A stretch of 64,000 nt of DNA from Paenibacillus_L residui (lineage in GTDB: Bacteria > Bacillota > Bacilli > Paenibacillales > NBRC-103111), in NCBI RefSeq assembly GCF_042677205.1, contig NZ_JBHTIU010000074.1, forward strand, positions 118,881 through 182,880, read 5' to 3'. A program made the translations under genes and the position numbers. Of the stretch, positions 8,814 to 17,305 are shown one piece after another; position 1 is the first letter of the stretch; each line of letters opens with the position of its first letter. The notes under the pieces are model-generated. The model was not told the DNA's origin and did no database searches. It saw only the letters and a list, made by a program, of their open reading frames with translations.

Positions 8814-10904
8814 TCAGTCCTTAGTAATGGTAACTCCCTTATAGTAGTGTTCCAAAATTTTCTTATAATCATAACCTTGCTCCGCTAATCCGCGGGCACC
8901 CCACTGGGACATGCCCAGACCGTGGCCGTTGCCTTTGCCCCTGAATATAAATTTCTGGTCCTTGGTCGCCAGACGTACGTCACCGGCCCCGTTCAATACC
9001 AAGAACTCGTTGGGCAAAACGGCGCTTGGCGAACCACCTTGCACTGCGTACAAAGATAATGCGGATTCCGGGTAGGTCCGGGATACATCATTTGCTCCCA
9101 GTATAGTATACCTTCCCGTTTCTTCAATTTCAAACAGGGTGCTCGGAAGGCCTCCCATCAGCGTACGGATGGCATCGGGATACTGTACCCGGACGGCTTG
9201 GCCGTTAGCCTTAATTTCGAGAGCCCTTCCGCTAGGCCCCCGCTTGGATACCTCCAGGCTTCTGACCGGCCCGGCCAAAGGCTCCGCCAGCTGCTTATTC
9301 ATAATACCGGTCATTTCAGCAGACGTATAGGTGCCTCTTATCCAGGAATAGGCATTGCTCTCAATCACTTCATCTAGAACAACGATTCTATCCCCCTGGT
9401 TTACTTTATCAACAGCAGAAGCTCTGTTCGTATCAGGAAAAGACCGGACATTAACCCCGTTCTCCGTAGGCTCGTAATAAGACATGCCCGCTGCGTTCTT
9501 GGACCCGGTATCCTTTAACAAATCGGATCGGATATACCCGGTCTTCCCGTTAGGCAGCCACACAAAGTACCAGGTAAGCTTGCCCTTCTCCGCTATCGAA
9601 TCCGGACTGTTTACACTTGCGTAATTGGGGGCCGGATTTCCCCAAACCTCTTCGGATTCGGCGGTAATCCCGCCTCCGTTTGAATAAAATAACGGACTGA
9701 AAATTCCCTTGCCCATTACCATGACCTCTCCGGCGGTCGCATTAACGGCCTCGATCACATCGTCGAATTCTACACCATTGTAGGCCTGATCGATGGTACT
9801 GTCCGTCACATGGGCGATTTCATATTTCATTCCCTTCTCCAGAGCATAGCTGCGGGCAGTTACCGCTTGTGCCTTGAGAGCCTCCATGGGCCAGCCCTGG
9901 CCCATCTCCGTGCTCACGACGGAATATAAATAGTGTTCCAAAGGAAGCTCATTCACTACAGCAAGCTTCCCGCCGTATTGACTTAACTCGAGACTGCCGC
10001 GATAAGAGCGGTTGTCTTTCTCGGTTACTTTAATTCTGGATTGCTGGGATGATGAAATCCACAGCTTGCTGCCGGCATTGAATTGCAGATGCGGCAGCGT
10101 TTCTCCCATTCCCTGAGTACGATCATCCCGCTTAACCGCATACGGTTGCGAAGTATCGACCTGTACCAGCGCCAGCTGCGGCATCACCTGCAGAGCTTGT
10201 GCCTGTATGGCGGCCATTCCGGTCTGGTCGGCCTCTTGTCCAATCCACGCGGAGAAAGCCGGGTTCCCGGCGCCATCCTCATGATAAGCGAGCACAGCCG
10301 GCAGTCCGGCCTGCTGCAATTCCGTTACCCGGGCCGAAGCTTCCGCTTCCGTAGAATAAGTTCCCGCACTCCAACGGAGAGGGCCGGTCAGGGACTGGGC
10401 AGACGCCGATGCGGCCAAGGAGGAGTCGGCCTTTACCTTGTCCCGTGCCGCTGCGGCTAAAGCAGCATCGGCATAACCGCCGATACCAACCTGATATACT
10501 TCCTTACCCTGCTTGGCTGCAGCAAATAATGTGGAGGAATAGCCGGCTTTAACCAGTTTATCGTAATAGGCTTTAGCCGCCGTATACTGATCCGTCTCCA
10601 TCAGAAGAACGCCATATTGATCCAGGCTTGCCCGCAGTGCCGACGGAGCCCCGTCCGGCACAATTGTGGGGCCGGCGGCTTGACGGAATCCGATGCTGAG
10701 CCCGCCATCGGTCGTGACGGTAACTGCAGGTACGGAAAGTTTATACTTAGGCGATTCAATATATAAAGCGACCCGGATCGTATCCGTAGTAGCGACGGAG
10801 GCTTTAGCCGCTGGAACCGGTCCCGGAAGTACCGGCGAGCATACAATGCTAAACGCAACTACCCATTTCAGCCATTTCGAACGCTTAGGTTGTGGTTGTG
10901 TCAT
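8814..10904 (-). CDS. SpoIID/LytB-domain protein, exported
   Basis: A 696-residue secreted or membrane-tethered protein. Residues 10-35 are a signal sequence; about 95-245 hold two SPOR-like stretches; the SpoIID/LytB domain begins near 298 (YRGSLELSQY, ELPLEHYLYSVVSTEMG, LKAQAVTARSYAL) and ends with GHGLGMSQWGARGLAEQGYDY near 670. An SH3-like segment (about 440-540, with GVNVRSFPDT) interrupts the domain. SpoIID proteins are lytic transglycosylases acting on peptidoglycan, classically during engulfment; this long architecture is more like the LytB/CwlB-modifier relatives found beside queA in paenibacilli. ATG 10904 is chosen over an upstream in-frame start because AAGGAG is 10-11 bases away and the signal peptide then comes first. 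Confidence 0.8.
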   Translation of the reverse strand: MTQPQPKRSKWLKWVVAFSIVCSPVLPGPVPAAKASVATTDTIRVALYIESPKYKLSVPAVTVTTDGGLSIGFRQAAGPTIVPDGAPSALRASLDQYGVLLMETDQYTAAKAYYDKLVKAGYSSTLFAAAKQGKEVYQVGIGGYADAALAAAARDKVKADSSLAASASAQSLTGPLRWSAGTYSTEAEASARVTELQQAGLPAVLAYHEDGAGNPAFSAWIGQEADQTGMAAIQAQALQVMPQLALVQVDTSQPYAVKRDDRTQGMGETLPHLQFNAGSKLWISSSQQSRIKVTEKDNRSYRGSLELSQYGGKLAVVNELPLEHYLYSVVSTEMGQGWPMEALKAQAVTARSYALEKGMKYEIAHVTDSTIDQAYNGVEFDDVIEAVNATAGEVMVMGKGIFSPLFYSNGGGITAESEEVWGNPAPNYASVNSPDSIAEKGKLTWYFVWLPNGKTGYIRSDLLKDTGSKNAAGMSYYEPTENGVNVRSFPDTNRASAVDKVNQGDRIVVLDEVIESNAYSWIRGTYTSAEMTGIMNKQLAEPLAGPVRSLEVSKRGPSGRALEIKANGQAVRVQYPDAIRTLMGGLPSTLFEIEETGRYTILGANDVSRTYPESALSLYAVQGGSPSAVLPNEFLVLNGAGDVRLATKDQKFIFRGKGNGHGLGMSQWGARGLAEQGYDYKKILEHYYKGVTITKD

Positions 10905-11012
10905 TGACAGGTTGTCTCCTTCATCATTCAGTTTAACGTGAGAGCTATGGACAGCCCCTGTAGAATATAGACTCCTACTTCTGGAAAAAGTTGCACGCGC
11001 TTTCCCCTGAAA

Positions 11013-11042
11013 CCCAAAAAACCTTATCACAGGCGATAAGGT
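11013..11042 (-). terminator. Intrinsic terminator after the ruv operon
   Basis: On the minus strand AACCTTATC and GATAAGGTT form a 9-bp stem with a 6-base loop and a following T-run, 13 bases past the stop of the DCC-family gene. Confidence 0.8.
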
Positions 11043-11054
11043 TCATTCTTGCTC

Positions 11055-11492
11055 TTATCTCTTCCCCGACTCAGGTTCTTCCTTCTTATCCATTGGCAGA
11101 TGAAGTTGACAGCTCCCCGATTCACAATCTTCGTTCCGTCCGAACAGCTTATACCGGTTGTCGGCGATCCACTTATAGATCCGATCAGCCACAGGACGGA
11201 GGAAAGGAATACGGTACAGAACCGCGATCCATCTCCACCCCCTAACCTTGGACATAATCCGGCAGACAGCCTCTGCCCCGCGGTAAACCTGATTCTGTTC
11301 ATCGATAACATGCAACTGCGATTGCAGTTGTTCCGGAGTCAATCCTTCGGGAAGCTGCGAAATTTCGGCCTCCTGATAAGGAATCATAATCAGTTCACAG
11401 CCGACCTCCAGCCGGCTCAATGTATCCACCGTTCTTCTGCACAGCACACAATGGGCGTCGTAGAGTAAAGTAAGGCGCTGTCCGTTCTTCAT
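11055..11492 (-). CDS. DCC-family thiol-disulfide oxidoreductase-like protein (DUF393)
   Basis: The 145-residue protein carries the DxxCxxC redox-like motif of DUF393 (DAHCVLC at 12-18), with RRTVDTLSRLEV after it, and a later FLRPVADRIYKWIADNRYKLFG typical of the family's C-terminus. The fold is thioredoxin-like; a specific substrate is not known. The start ATG overlaps the ruvB stop by four bases (ATGA), so it is translationally coupled to ruvB and is the last gene of ruvC-ruvA-ruvB. A role in recombination is not implied by sequence. Confidence 0.85.
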   Translation of the reverse strand: MKNGQRLTLLYDAHCVLCRRTVDTLSRLEVGCELIMIPYQEAEISQLPEGLTPEQLQSQLHVIDEQNQVYRGAEAVCRIMSKVRGWRWIAVLYRIPFLRPVADRIYKWIADNRYKLFGRNEDCESGSCQLHLPMDKKEEPESGKR

Positions 11493-12496
11493 TCCTTCTT
11501 CTCCGGCGGCTCTATTCCCAGATGTTGATAAGCATGAACCGTGGCCATTCTGCCGCGGGGAGTTCTCTGCAGGAAGCCGATTTGCAGCAGATAGGGCTCA
11601 TACACATCTTCGATAGTCTGCCCTTCTTCCCCGATTGTTGCGGCAATCGTATCCAATCCGACCGGCCCCCCTCTGAAATGGGTAATGATGGCCTTCAGCA
11701 TCTTATGGTCGATCTCGTCAAGCCCAAGCTTATCCACCTTAATTAAACGGAGGGCAACCTCGGCGATTTCCTTCGTAATCATCCCGTCCCCTTTGACCTG
11801 GGCGAAGTCCCTTACTCTCTTCAGCAGGCGGTTGGCAATACGCGGAGTGCCGCGGGAACGCATCCCGATTTCCATGGCCGCCTCGCCCACCATCTCCACC
11901 TGCAGAATTTCGGCAGCCCGGCTCACGATATAGGCAAGCTCCTCGTTGGTATAATACTCCAGCCGGCAGACCACCCCGAAGCGGTCTCGCAGAGGAGCGG
12001 ACAACAGCCCTGCCCGGGTAGTAGCTCCAATCAGGGTGAACGGAGGCAAATCGAGACGGACGGAGCGTGCGCTAGGCCCTTTGCCGATAATAATGTCCAG
12101 AGCGAAGTCCTCCATCGCGGGATACAAGACCTCTTCCACGGTGCGATGCAGCCGATGAATCTCATCGATGAACAGCACATCCCCCTCTTGAAGATTGGTC
12201 AGGATCGCCGCCAGATCGCCCGGCCTTTCAATAGCCGGACCCGATGTTGTGCGAATGTTGACTTCCAGCTCGTTGGCGATAATATTCGACAAGGTTGTCT
12301 TCCCGAGACCGGGCGGACCGTAAAGCAATACATGATCCAGCGCTTCCTTGCGCATTTTGGCTGCTTCTATGTAAATTTTCAAGTTTTCTTTAGCTTGTGA
12401 TTGTCCGATATATTCAGCCAAATATTTTGGACGAAGACTGAGCTCGACCGCCTGGTCCTCCATCATTAAATTAGCTGATATGATCCGTTCGTCCAT
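11489..12496 (-). CDS. ruvB: Holliday junction branch migration ATPase RuvB
   Basis: RuvB is the hexameric AAA+ motor that pumps DNA through the RuvA-bound Holliday junction. The 335-residue protein has Walker A GPPGLGKT at 60-67, Walker B VLFIDEIHRL near 109-118, the sensor GATTRAG and arginine-finger segment APLRDRFG, and the C-terminal winged-helix RTPRGRMAT. Length is normal. It follows ruvA by 36 bases with a GGAGGACCAG-type ribosome binding site and overlaps the DCC-family gene. Confidence 0.98.
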   Translation of the reverse strand: MDERIISANLMMEDQAVELSLRPKYLAEYIGQSQAKENLKIYIEAAKMRKEALDHVLLYGPPGLGKTTLSNIIANELEVNIRTTSGPAIERPGDLAAILTNLQEGDVLFIDEIHRLHRTVEEVLYPAMEDFALDIIIGKGPSARSVRLDLPPFTLIGATTRAGLLSAPLRDRFGVVCRLEYYTNEELAYIVSRAAEILQVEMVGEAAMEIGMRSRGTPRIANRLLKRVRDFAQVKGDGMITKEIAEVALRLIKVDKLGLDEIDHKMLKAIITHFRGGPVGLDTIAATIGEEGQTIEDVYEPYLLQIGFLQRTPRGRMATVHAYQHLGIEPPEKKE

Positions 12497-12532
12497 GACT
12501 GGTCCTCCTTCTCCCTATGCTCCCCTCAGCCA

Positions 12533-13156
12533 TTAACCTTGAAACAAGAGCTGCAGCGCCGTCTTCACGACCGTGTCTACCGGGTCCGAATCCGCCGCTC
12601 TCTGCTTGACCGCAGGCCATACTCTATCGATTTCTGCTTCCGAATACCCCAGCGCCATCAAGGCTTGCTTGGCCTCCTCTTCCGAGGCGGATAATCCTGA
12701 CATAGGCCTGGAAACCGCACTGGACGCAAGATCGGCATTGCTCCAACCGGCCGTCAAGTCGCCGAGCTTATCCTTCAGATCGAGAATGAGCCGCTGCGCG
12801 GTCTTCTTCCCTATCCCCGGAAGCTTGGTCAAGAAGGAGATGTTCTCCTGACAGATCGCTGTAATGACCGCCTCCGGCTGACCCGCAGACAGAATTCCTA
12901 TAGCTACCTTCGGCCCGATGCCGTTCACCTCGATCAGACGGCGAAACAGCGACTGCTCCTCTCTGGTAGCAAAACCGAATAACAGAATCGCGTCCTCACG
13001 GACATGCTGGTGGGTATACAGCGTAACCGGTTCGTCGGAATGTCCTCCCAAGGCGTAGGGATTGGCGCAATAAACCTGATACCCGACCCCGTGAACATCC
13101 AGAACGGCGTAATCCTTCTCCCGATGGACAAGTTGACCTCTCAAAAAATCTATCAT
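12533..13156 (-). CDS. ruvA: Holliday junction DNA helicase subunit RuvA
   Basis: RuvA binds the four-way junction and loads RuvB. The 207-residue protein shows the N-terminal OB-fold MIDFLRGQLVHREKDYAVLDV, two helix-hairpin-helix motifs (VNGIGPKVAIGIL and LPGIGKKTAQRLI) and a C-terminal RuvB-binding domain with ALMALGYSEAEI. Its ATG overlaps the ruvC stop by four bases (ATGA), so expression is coupled to ruvC. Confidence 0.97.
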   Translation of the reverse strand: MIDFLRGQLVHREKDYAVLDVHGVGYQVYCANPYALGGHSDEPVTLYTHQHVREDAILLFGFATREEQSLFRRLIEVNGIGPKVAIGILSAGQPEAVITAICQENISFLTKLPGIGKKTAQRLILDLKDKLGDLTAGWSNADLASSAVSRPMSGLSASEEEAKQALMALGYSEAEIDRVWPAVKQRAADSDPVDTVVKTALQLLFQG

Positions 13157-13656
13157 CGTTTATATACCTCGTTCATTTTTTGCATAAGGACATAGGAATG
13201 GGAATGGCAAATGGCTACCGCCAAGGCATCGGCCACATCATCCGGCTTGGGGACTTGTGACAGCTTAAGAAGCATCTTGACCATCTCCTGCACCTGCTTC
13301 TTCTCTGCATTCCCGTAGCCGACTACCGCCTGCTTGACTTGAAGCGGGGTATACTCCGCCACCGGAAGTCCGTTCTGCGCCGCTGCCAGCATCAAGACTC
13401 CCCGGGCCTGCCCGACGGTAAAAGCGGTCGTAACATTCCGATTGAAATACAGCTTCTCTATGGCTACCGCCTCGGGCTTATATTTGTCAATCAATTGCAG
13501 CGTAGCGTCATAGACTTCCTTGAGCCGCAGGGAAGGCTCCGTGTGGGCCTCCGTCTGGATGCAGCCGTACTGTACCGGAACCAAGCGGCTTCCCAGCTTA
13601 TCGATAAAAGCGAACCCGACAATCGCAATCCCCGGGTCAATTCCCAATATTCGCAA
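13153..13656 (-). CDS. ruvC: Holliday junction resolvase RuvC
   Basis: RuvC cuts Holliday junctions symmetrically. The 167-residue protein begins LRILGIDPGIA with catalytic Asp in GIDPG, followed by VAIEKLYFNRN (Glu) and a C-terminal KPDDVADALAVAICH (Asp pair), matching the RuvC RNase-H-like active site. TTG at 13656 is chosen because GAGAGGAAAG lies about 7 bases upstream and the enzyme then starts at its first beta strand; the open frame extends 20 codons further but adds nothing family-like. It is the first gene of the ruv operon. Confidence 0.95.
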   Translation of the reverse strand: MRILGIDPGIAIVGFAFIDKLGSRLVPVQYGCIQTEAHTEPSLRLKEVYDATLQLIDKYKPEAVAIEKLYFNRNVTTAFTVGQARGVLMLAAAQNGLPVAEYTPLQVKQAVVGYGNAEKKQVQEMVKMLLKLSQVPKPDDVADALAVAICHSHSYVLMQKMNEVYKR

Positions 13657-13696
13657 CAGCTTTCCTCTCCATTCTCCGCTAAAGCCGGATACGGAT

Positions 13697-13705
13697 ATTA
13701 TATCA
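13697..13705 (-). promoter_or_regulatory. Extended -10 promoter of the ruv operon
   Basis: On the minus strand TGATATAAT is a perfect extended -10 box about 40 bases before the ruvC start. No good -35 hexamer is visible at 16-18 bases. Confidence 0.5.
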
Positions 13706-13905
13706 TCGGTATCCAATTGCCGTTATTCTCACGAAATATGATTAGGGCAGTCCGGGACAAGCTCGGTCTTCCAATCATTCCAATCATTCCAATTATAAAT
13801 CTGCAGACTGGCGAACATATGTATTCCTTGTCATTATAACAGATATTCTCCTCAGTGAGTATACGCCGGGAGACTTTCCTTCCTTTTTGGCTTACGGAGA
13901 AGCCT

Positions 13906-13953
13906 GAGAAAAACAAACAGACAGAGAAGGAAAGAACTTTCCCTCTCTGCCTG
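13906..13953 (-). terminator. Intrinsic terminator after bofC
   Basis: Minus-strand GGCAGAGAGGGAAAG pairs with CTTTCCTTCTCTGTCT, with a T-rich GTTTGTTTTT after it. It lies about 45 bases past the bofC stop and dominates the otherwise gene-free stretch 13657-13995. Confidence 0.8.
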
Positions 13954-13995
13954 GGCATTCGGAACTTAGATTTGTATTCCATTGCGATGCAAATG

Positions 13996-14676
13996 CTATT
14001 CGCTCTTGCCACCCTGAACCGCATAGTCGCTGAACGTGGAAATAACGCTGTTATAATCATCGAGGTCCAGAATCCGAATTCCGTCATACAACTGATTCAA
14101 GGTTTCGCTGGGAAGACTGCTTTTCAAATGCTGAACGTTAAGCTGGAAGAACGTCCGGATAATTTGCTCTCCTGCGGGCATTCCCTCAAACAAAGACAGA
14201 TTGCCGTCCTTGTCGATTCCGAAATAAACATTCCCTTTGCATTTTTCCGACAAATCGTCTATCTGTTCCGTTAAATAAACCTGCTGATTGTCCTGCAAAG
14301 ATATAACTGCCCTCGGGTTCTGTAAAGAATAGTCGGCAATTTCTCCGGGCTTTAGCCATCCGAGCTGCACGACCTCCTCCCCGCAAACGTAATTCTTCTG
14401 GTGAAAGACCAGCTTGGGCTCGTTATCCCGCATAAGGACGTCTAAGACGGCCTTATTGCCTTCCTGTGATTCCTCCGGAGAATCAACCCGGGAACTCCAT
14501 ACGGACAAAGATTTTTGCTCCTGCGTTCCGTTCGAAACCGTCCTGTTCTTGTTCCAATAATATGCCGAAGCCGTTACGGATACGCCCGCGGCCAAAATAA
14601 CGAGCCCTAACGATAACCATCGTTTTTTTTGCTTTAGCAGCTTCTTGAGCTGTTTTAACAGGCTTGATAAGCTCAC
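13996..14676 (-). CDS. bofC: BofC, forespore regulator of the sigma-K checkpoint
   Basis: The 226-residue protein has a cytoplasmic basic start, one membrane or signal helix (about 20-42, WLSLGLVILAAGVSVTASAYYW), and the BofC-type C-terminal domain with YLTEQIDDLSEKCKGNVYFGIDKDGNLSLFEG. BofC is made in the forespore and restrains SpoIVB signalling to the SpoIVF complex, other parts of which (spoIVFA, spoIVFB) lie at 30.5-32.2 kb. It is somewhat longer than B. subtilis BofC (about 170). GTG 14676 is preceded by AAGGGGAT. It lies 71 bases after the safA-like gene, as in bacilli. Confidence 0.8.
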   Translation of the reverse strand: MSLSSLLKQLKKLLKQKKRWLSLGLVILAAGVSVTASAYYWNKNRTVSNGTQEQKSLSVWSSRVDSPEESQEGNKAVLDVLMRDNEPKLVFHQKNYVCGEEVVQLGWLKPGEIADYSLQNPRAVISLQDNQQVYLTEQIDDLSEKCKGNVYFGIDKDGNLSLFEGMPAGEQIIRTFFQLNVQHLKSSLPSETLNQLYDGIRILDLDDYNSVISTFSDYAVQGGKSE

Positions 14677-14747
14677 GGTAATCCCCTTCTTCTGAATTTT
14701 TTTTTAGTGTTTCCAGAATGAAGGGGATTATACGTTAATAACCGGAT

Positions 14748-17057
14748 CTAGTAATTAATCCACGGTTGGTTGGTTTTCGTTTTTTTCACGGTGCTGCGTT
14801 TTTTCTTCTTGCGCGGGTAGGAATGCAGAGAGGCTTTGGTGCCGGATCCTCCTGTTTTGGTACGGCTATTCTTTTTTATTTCAGCGGTTTCCTTATTCTC
14901 TGCCGCCTCGCCCGGGGTCGGCTCTTCATTGTCCGTTCCTCTGGATTGGGAATGCTTCTCTTTGGAGAAGCCGCCGGCATACGGGGCATCCATAGGCCCG
15001 TATGTCCATGGGGCCGCCGGGGACCAGTAAGGCGCATAGTAAGGGTCTACTGCAGCAGCTCCATATTGGATTGCCGGCATCCCAAACGGTAGAGGGCCCA
15101 TATTGGGAAAAGAACCCGCATTAGCGGCTGCCTCTAGATTCGGCATGGAATTTATCTTCGGTCCGGATTTGGCCTGCGCCGCCAAATTCGCATTTGGCGA
15201 TGCAGACACATTCTCTGCCCCGCTCTTAGCTATCGGCCCGCTGTTCGGCCAGTGGCCCATCGGCTGCATATACCCGCCATCCTGCGGCCAATAGCTCATC
15301 GGCTGCATATACCCGCCATCCTGCGGCCAATAGCCCATCGGCTGCATGTTGCCCCCGTCATGCGGCCAATAGCCCATCGATTGCACATTGCCCACATTCT
15401 GCGGCCAGTGGCCCATCGATTGCACATTGCCCCCGTCATGCGGCCAGTGGCTCATCGATTGCACATTGCCCCCGTCATGCGGCCAGTGGCTCATCGATTG
15501 CACATTGCCCCCGTCATGCGGCCAGTGGCTCATCGATTGCACATTGCCCCCGTCATGCGGCCAGTGGCCCATCGATTGCACGCTGCCCACATTCTGCGGC
15601 CAATAGCCCATCGATTGCACATTGCCCACATCCTGCGGCCAGTAGCCCATCGATTGCACATTGCCCCCGTCATGCGGCCAGTGGCTCATCGATTGCACAT
15701 TGCCCCCGTCATGCGGCCAGTGGCTCATCGATTGCACATTGCCTCCGTCATGCGGCCAGTGGCTCATCGATTGCACATTGCCCCCGTCATGCGGCCAGTG
15801 TCCTGCCGAATGTATATGACCGCCATCCTGCCAAGTTCCGGCCGGATTTTTATTCTCGGCCTTCCCTTTTTCCTGTACCGGGCTCACATTCGCCATAGGG
15901 CTAACGTTTGTCATCTGCACAGAATAAGGCTGAAGGCCCGGATAATCCGCATAGGAGGCATGATGATGCCCTTGGCATCCGCAATCGTGCTTACCCTTAG
16001 ACTCGTAAGAATAAGGCGCATATTGCGGCTGCGGCAGTACATTCGGGTCAACTCCCGAAAGCTGCGGGAGGTTGGCATACTCATAAGGAGCGTTCAAGGC
16101 TGCCTCGTTAGACGTTGGCCAGGAGCTCCAGTCTTGATAAGGGCTCACTTGCGGCTCCACATTTGCATTCGCTTGAGCCCAGCCCGTATATTCCACGGCA
16201 GCTTCAACGGCAGGCACATTATACTGTTCAAACAAGTGCTCCGTATACATAATAGAAGGATATGAATGAGGAACCGATTCTTTCTCCAAGGGGGCAACCA
16301 AATTCACATTCTCCTCCAGAGCTTCCTGATGTATGTTTTCCTTAAACGGCAGAACGGACGGGTATGCTTTCTCCTCTTCCTTCTCTACCGCCACCTCTTT
16401 TATTTCTTCCAATTCCACGACTTCTTTCGGCTCGACCTTTTCCTTCAGAAGTTCTTGTACTTCTTTGGCCTCTTCTTTGATCTCTTCCTTAGCTTCCTTA
16501 ACCTCTTCTTTAACTTCTTCGATCTCTTCCTTTACCTCCTCTGCCATCGGCAGAATTGGAGCTTCCGGCACAATCGGGGCCGTATTCTTCTTGTGCGGCG
16601 GTACAGGCATGGTCATTTCGGGCATAAGATTGGACTCCGCCATAGCATTCATCTCTGCCATCACATTCAGTTCCTGCAGTGAGGCTTCTCCAGGAACATT
16701 CGGTTGATTGCCCCCATCAGGATTCCACTTGGGGATATAAACCAATTGTCCGGTCATTAATATACTTGGATTTTTAAGCTGCGGATTGGCGTCAATCATA
16801 GCCTTGAGCGGAATTCCCCATTTTTTGGACAATTTCCACAAAGTATCCCCCTGCTTAACAATATGTTTATGTGCAATGTCGCTTTCGGGGGGTTCCATCG
16901 GTATGGAAGGGCTCGGAATTTTCACCTTCGTGCCGACATCAATTTTGTCCGGGTCTTCAATTTGCGGATTAAACTCGATCAATTTGTCGAGATCTACATT
17001 GTACTTCTTCGACAATTGATACAGCGATTCACCTTTCTTGACGATATGAATTTTCAA
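14748..17057 (-). CDS. safA: SafA-like spore coat assembly protein with 13-residue tandem repeats
   Basis: The 769-residue protein begins with two LysM domains (about 2-48 and 64-109), as in SafA/ExsA coat morphogenetic proteins that bind cortex and recruit inner coat proteins. Residues about 175-235 are a very acidic EEVKEEVKEAKEEIKEE-type helix. A small HDCGCQGHHHASYADY patch follows, then 14 tandem units of HWPHDGGNVQSMS-type sequence (about 420-601), a P/Y/A-rich stretch (YYAPYWSPAAPWTYGP), and a basic tail ending PWINY. The gene lies next to bofC as in B. subtilis. The repeat part is not found in B. subtilis SafA and is probably fast-evolving. TTG or ATG alternatives are unnecessary: ATG 17057 puts LysM at the N-terminus with AGGAGG upstream. 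Confidence 0.8.
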   Translation of the reverse strand: MKIHIVKKGESLYQLSKKYNVDLDKLIEFNPQIEDPDKIDVGTKVKIPSPSIPMEPPESDIAHKHIVKQGDTLWKLSKKWGIPLKAMIDANPQLKNPSILMTGQLVYIPKWNPDGGNQPNVPGEASLQELNVMAEMNAMAESNLMPEMTMPVPPHKKNTAPIVPEAPILPMAEEVKEEIEEVKEEVKEAKEEIKEEAKEVQELLKEKVEPKEVVELEEIKEVAVEKEEEKAYPSVLPFKENIHQEALEENVNLVAPLEKESVPHSYPSIMYTEHLFEQYNVPAVEAAVEYTGWAQANANVEPQVSPYQDWSSWPTSNEAALNAPYEYANLPQLSGVDPNVLPQPQYAPYSYESKGKHDCGCQGHHHASYADYPGLQPYSVQMTNVSPMANVSPVQEKGKAENKNPAGTWQDGGHIHSAGHWPHDGGNVQSMSHWPHDGGNVQSMSHWPHDGGNVQSMSHWPHDGGNVQSMGYWPQDVGNVQSMGYWPQNVGSVQSMGHWPHDGGNVQSMSHWPHDGGNVQSMSHWPHDGGNVQSMSHWPHDGGNVQSMGHWPQNVGNVQSMGYWPHDGGNMQPMGYWPQDGGYMQPMSYWPQDGGYMQPMGHWPNSGPIAKSGAENVSASPNANLAAQAKSGPKINSMPNLEAAANAGSFPNMGPLPFGMPAIQYGAAAVDPYYAPYWSPAAPWTYGPMDAPYAGGFSKEKHSQSRGTDNEEPTPGEAAENKETAEIKKNSRTKTGGSGTKASLHSYPRKKKKRSTVKKTKTNQPWINY
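15255..15800. repeat. 39-bp tandem repeat array inside safA-like gene (14 units)
   Basis: Fourteen in-frame 39-bp units encode 13-residue peptides. Units 1-4 and 7-10 are nearly identical (HWPHDGGNVQSMS/G); units 5, 6 and 11 carry QDVG/QNVG; units 12-14 drift to YWPQDGGYMQPM. The block 4 x H-type followed by QxVG-type units occurs twice, suggesting duplication of a multi-unit block. Confidence 0.97.
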
Positions 17058-17247
17058 GCCTAAAACCTCCTTGTAATGTACGGAGCGAGCCGATGGCCTC
17101 AGGCCGACTTCTTCGGTAGCCGGTGTCTCCCGCTCCGCGCCTGGTGATTGAAGCTGGAATCAACCTGACCTTGCCCCCGGCACCTTCACCGTGCCCAGAA
17201 ATGACATTACATTGTATGCAGGAAATAGGCTTTTGACATCCTTTACG

Positions 17248-17288
17248 CAAAAAAAACTCCCGCAAGACTAAACCGTCTCGCAGGAGCT
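17248..17288 (-). terminator. Intrinsic terminator after ilvE
   Basis: Minus-strand CTCCTGCGAGAC and GTCTTGCGGGAG form a 12-bp stem with a 6-base loop followed by TTTTTTTT. It closes the pheB-hom-thrC-thrB-pheA-ilvE series. Confidence 0.9.
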
Positions 17289-17305
17289 TTGTACTTTATA
17301 AAAAA

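Noticed and set aside
15252..16265. A 337-codon open frame on the plus strand full of repeated AHRLHIAPVMRP-type peptides
   Set aside because: It is the antisense of the safA repeat array; the 39-bp periodicity keeps all frames open. The minus-strand frame has LysM domains and a ribosome binding site, the plus frame does not.
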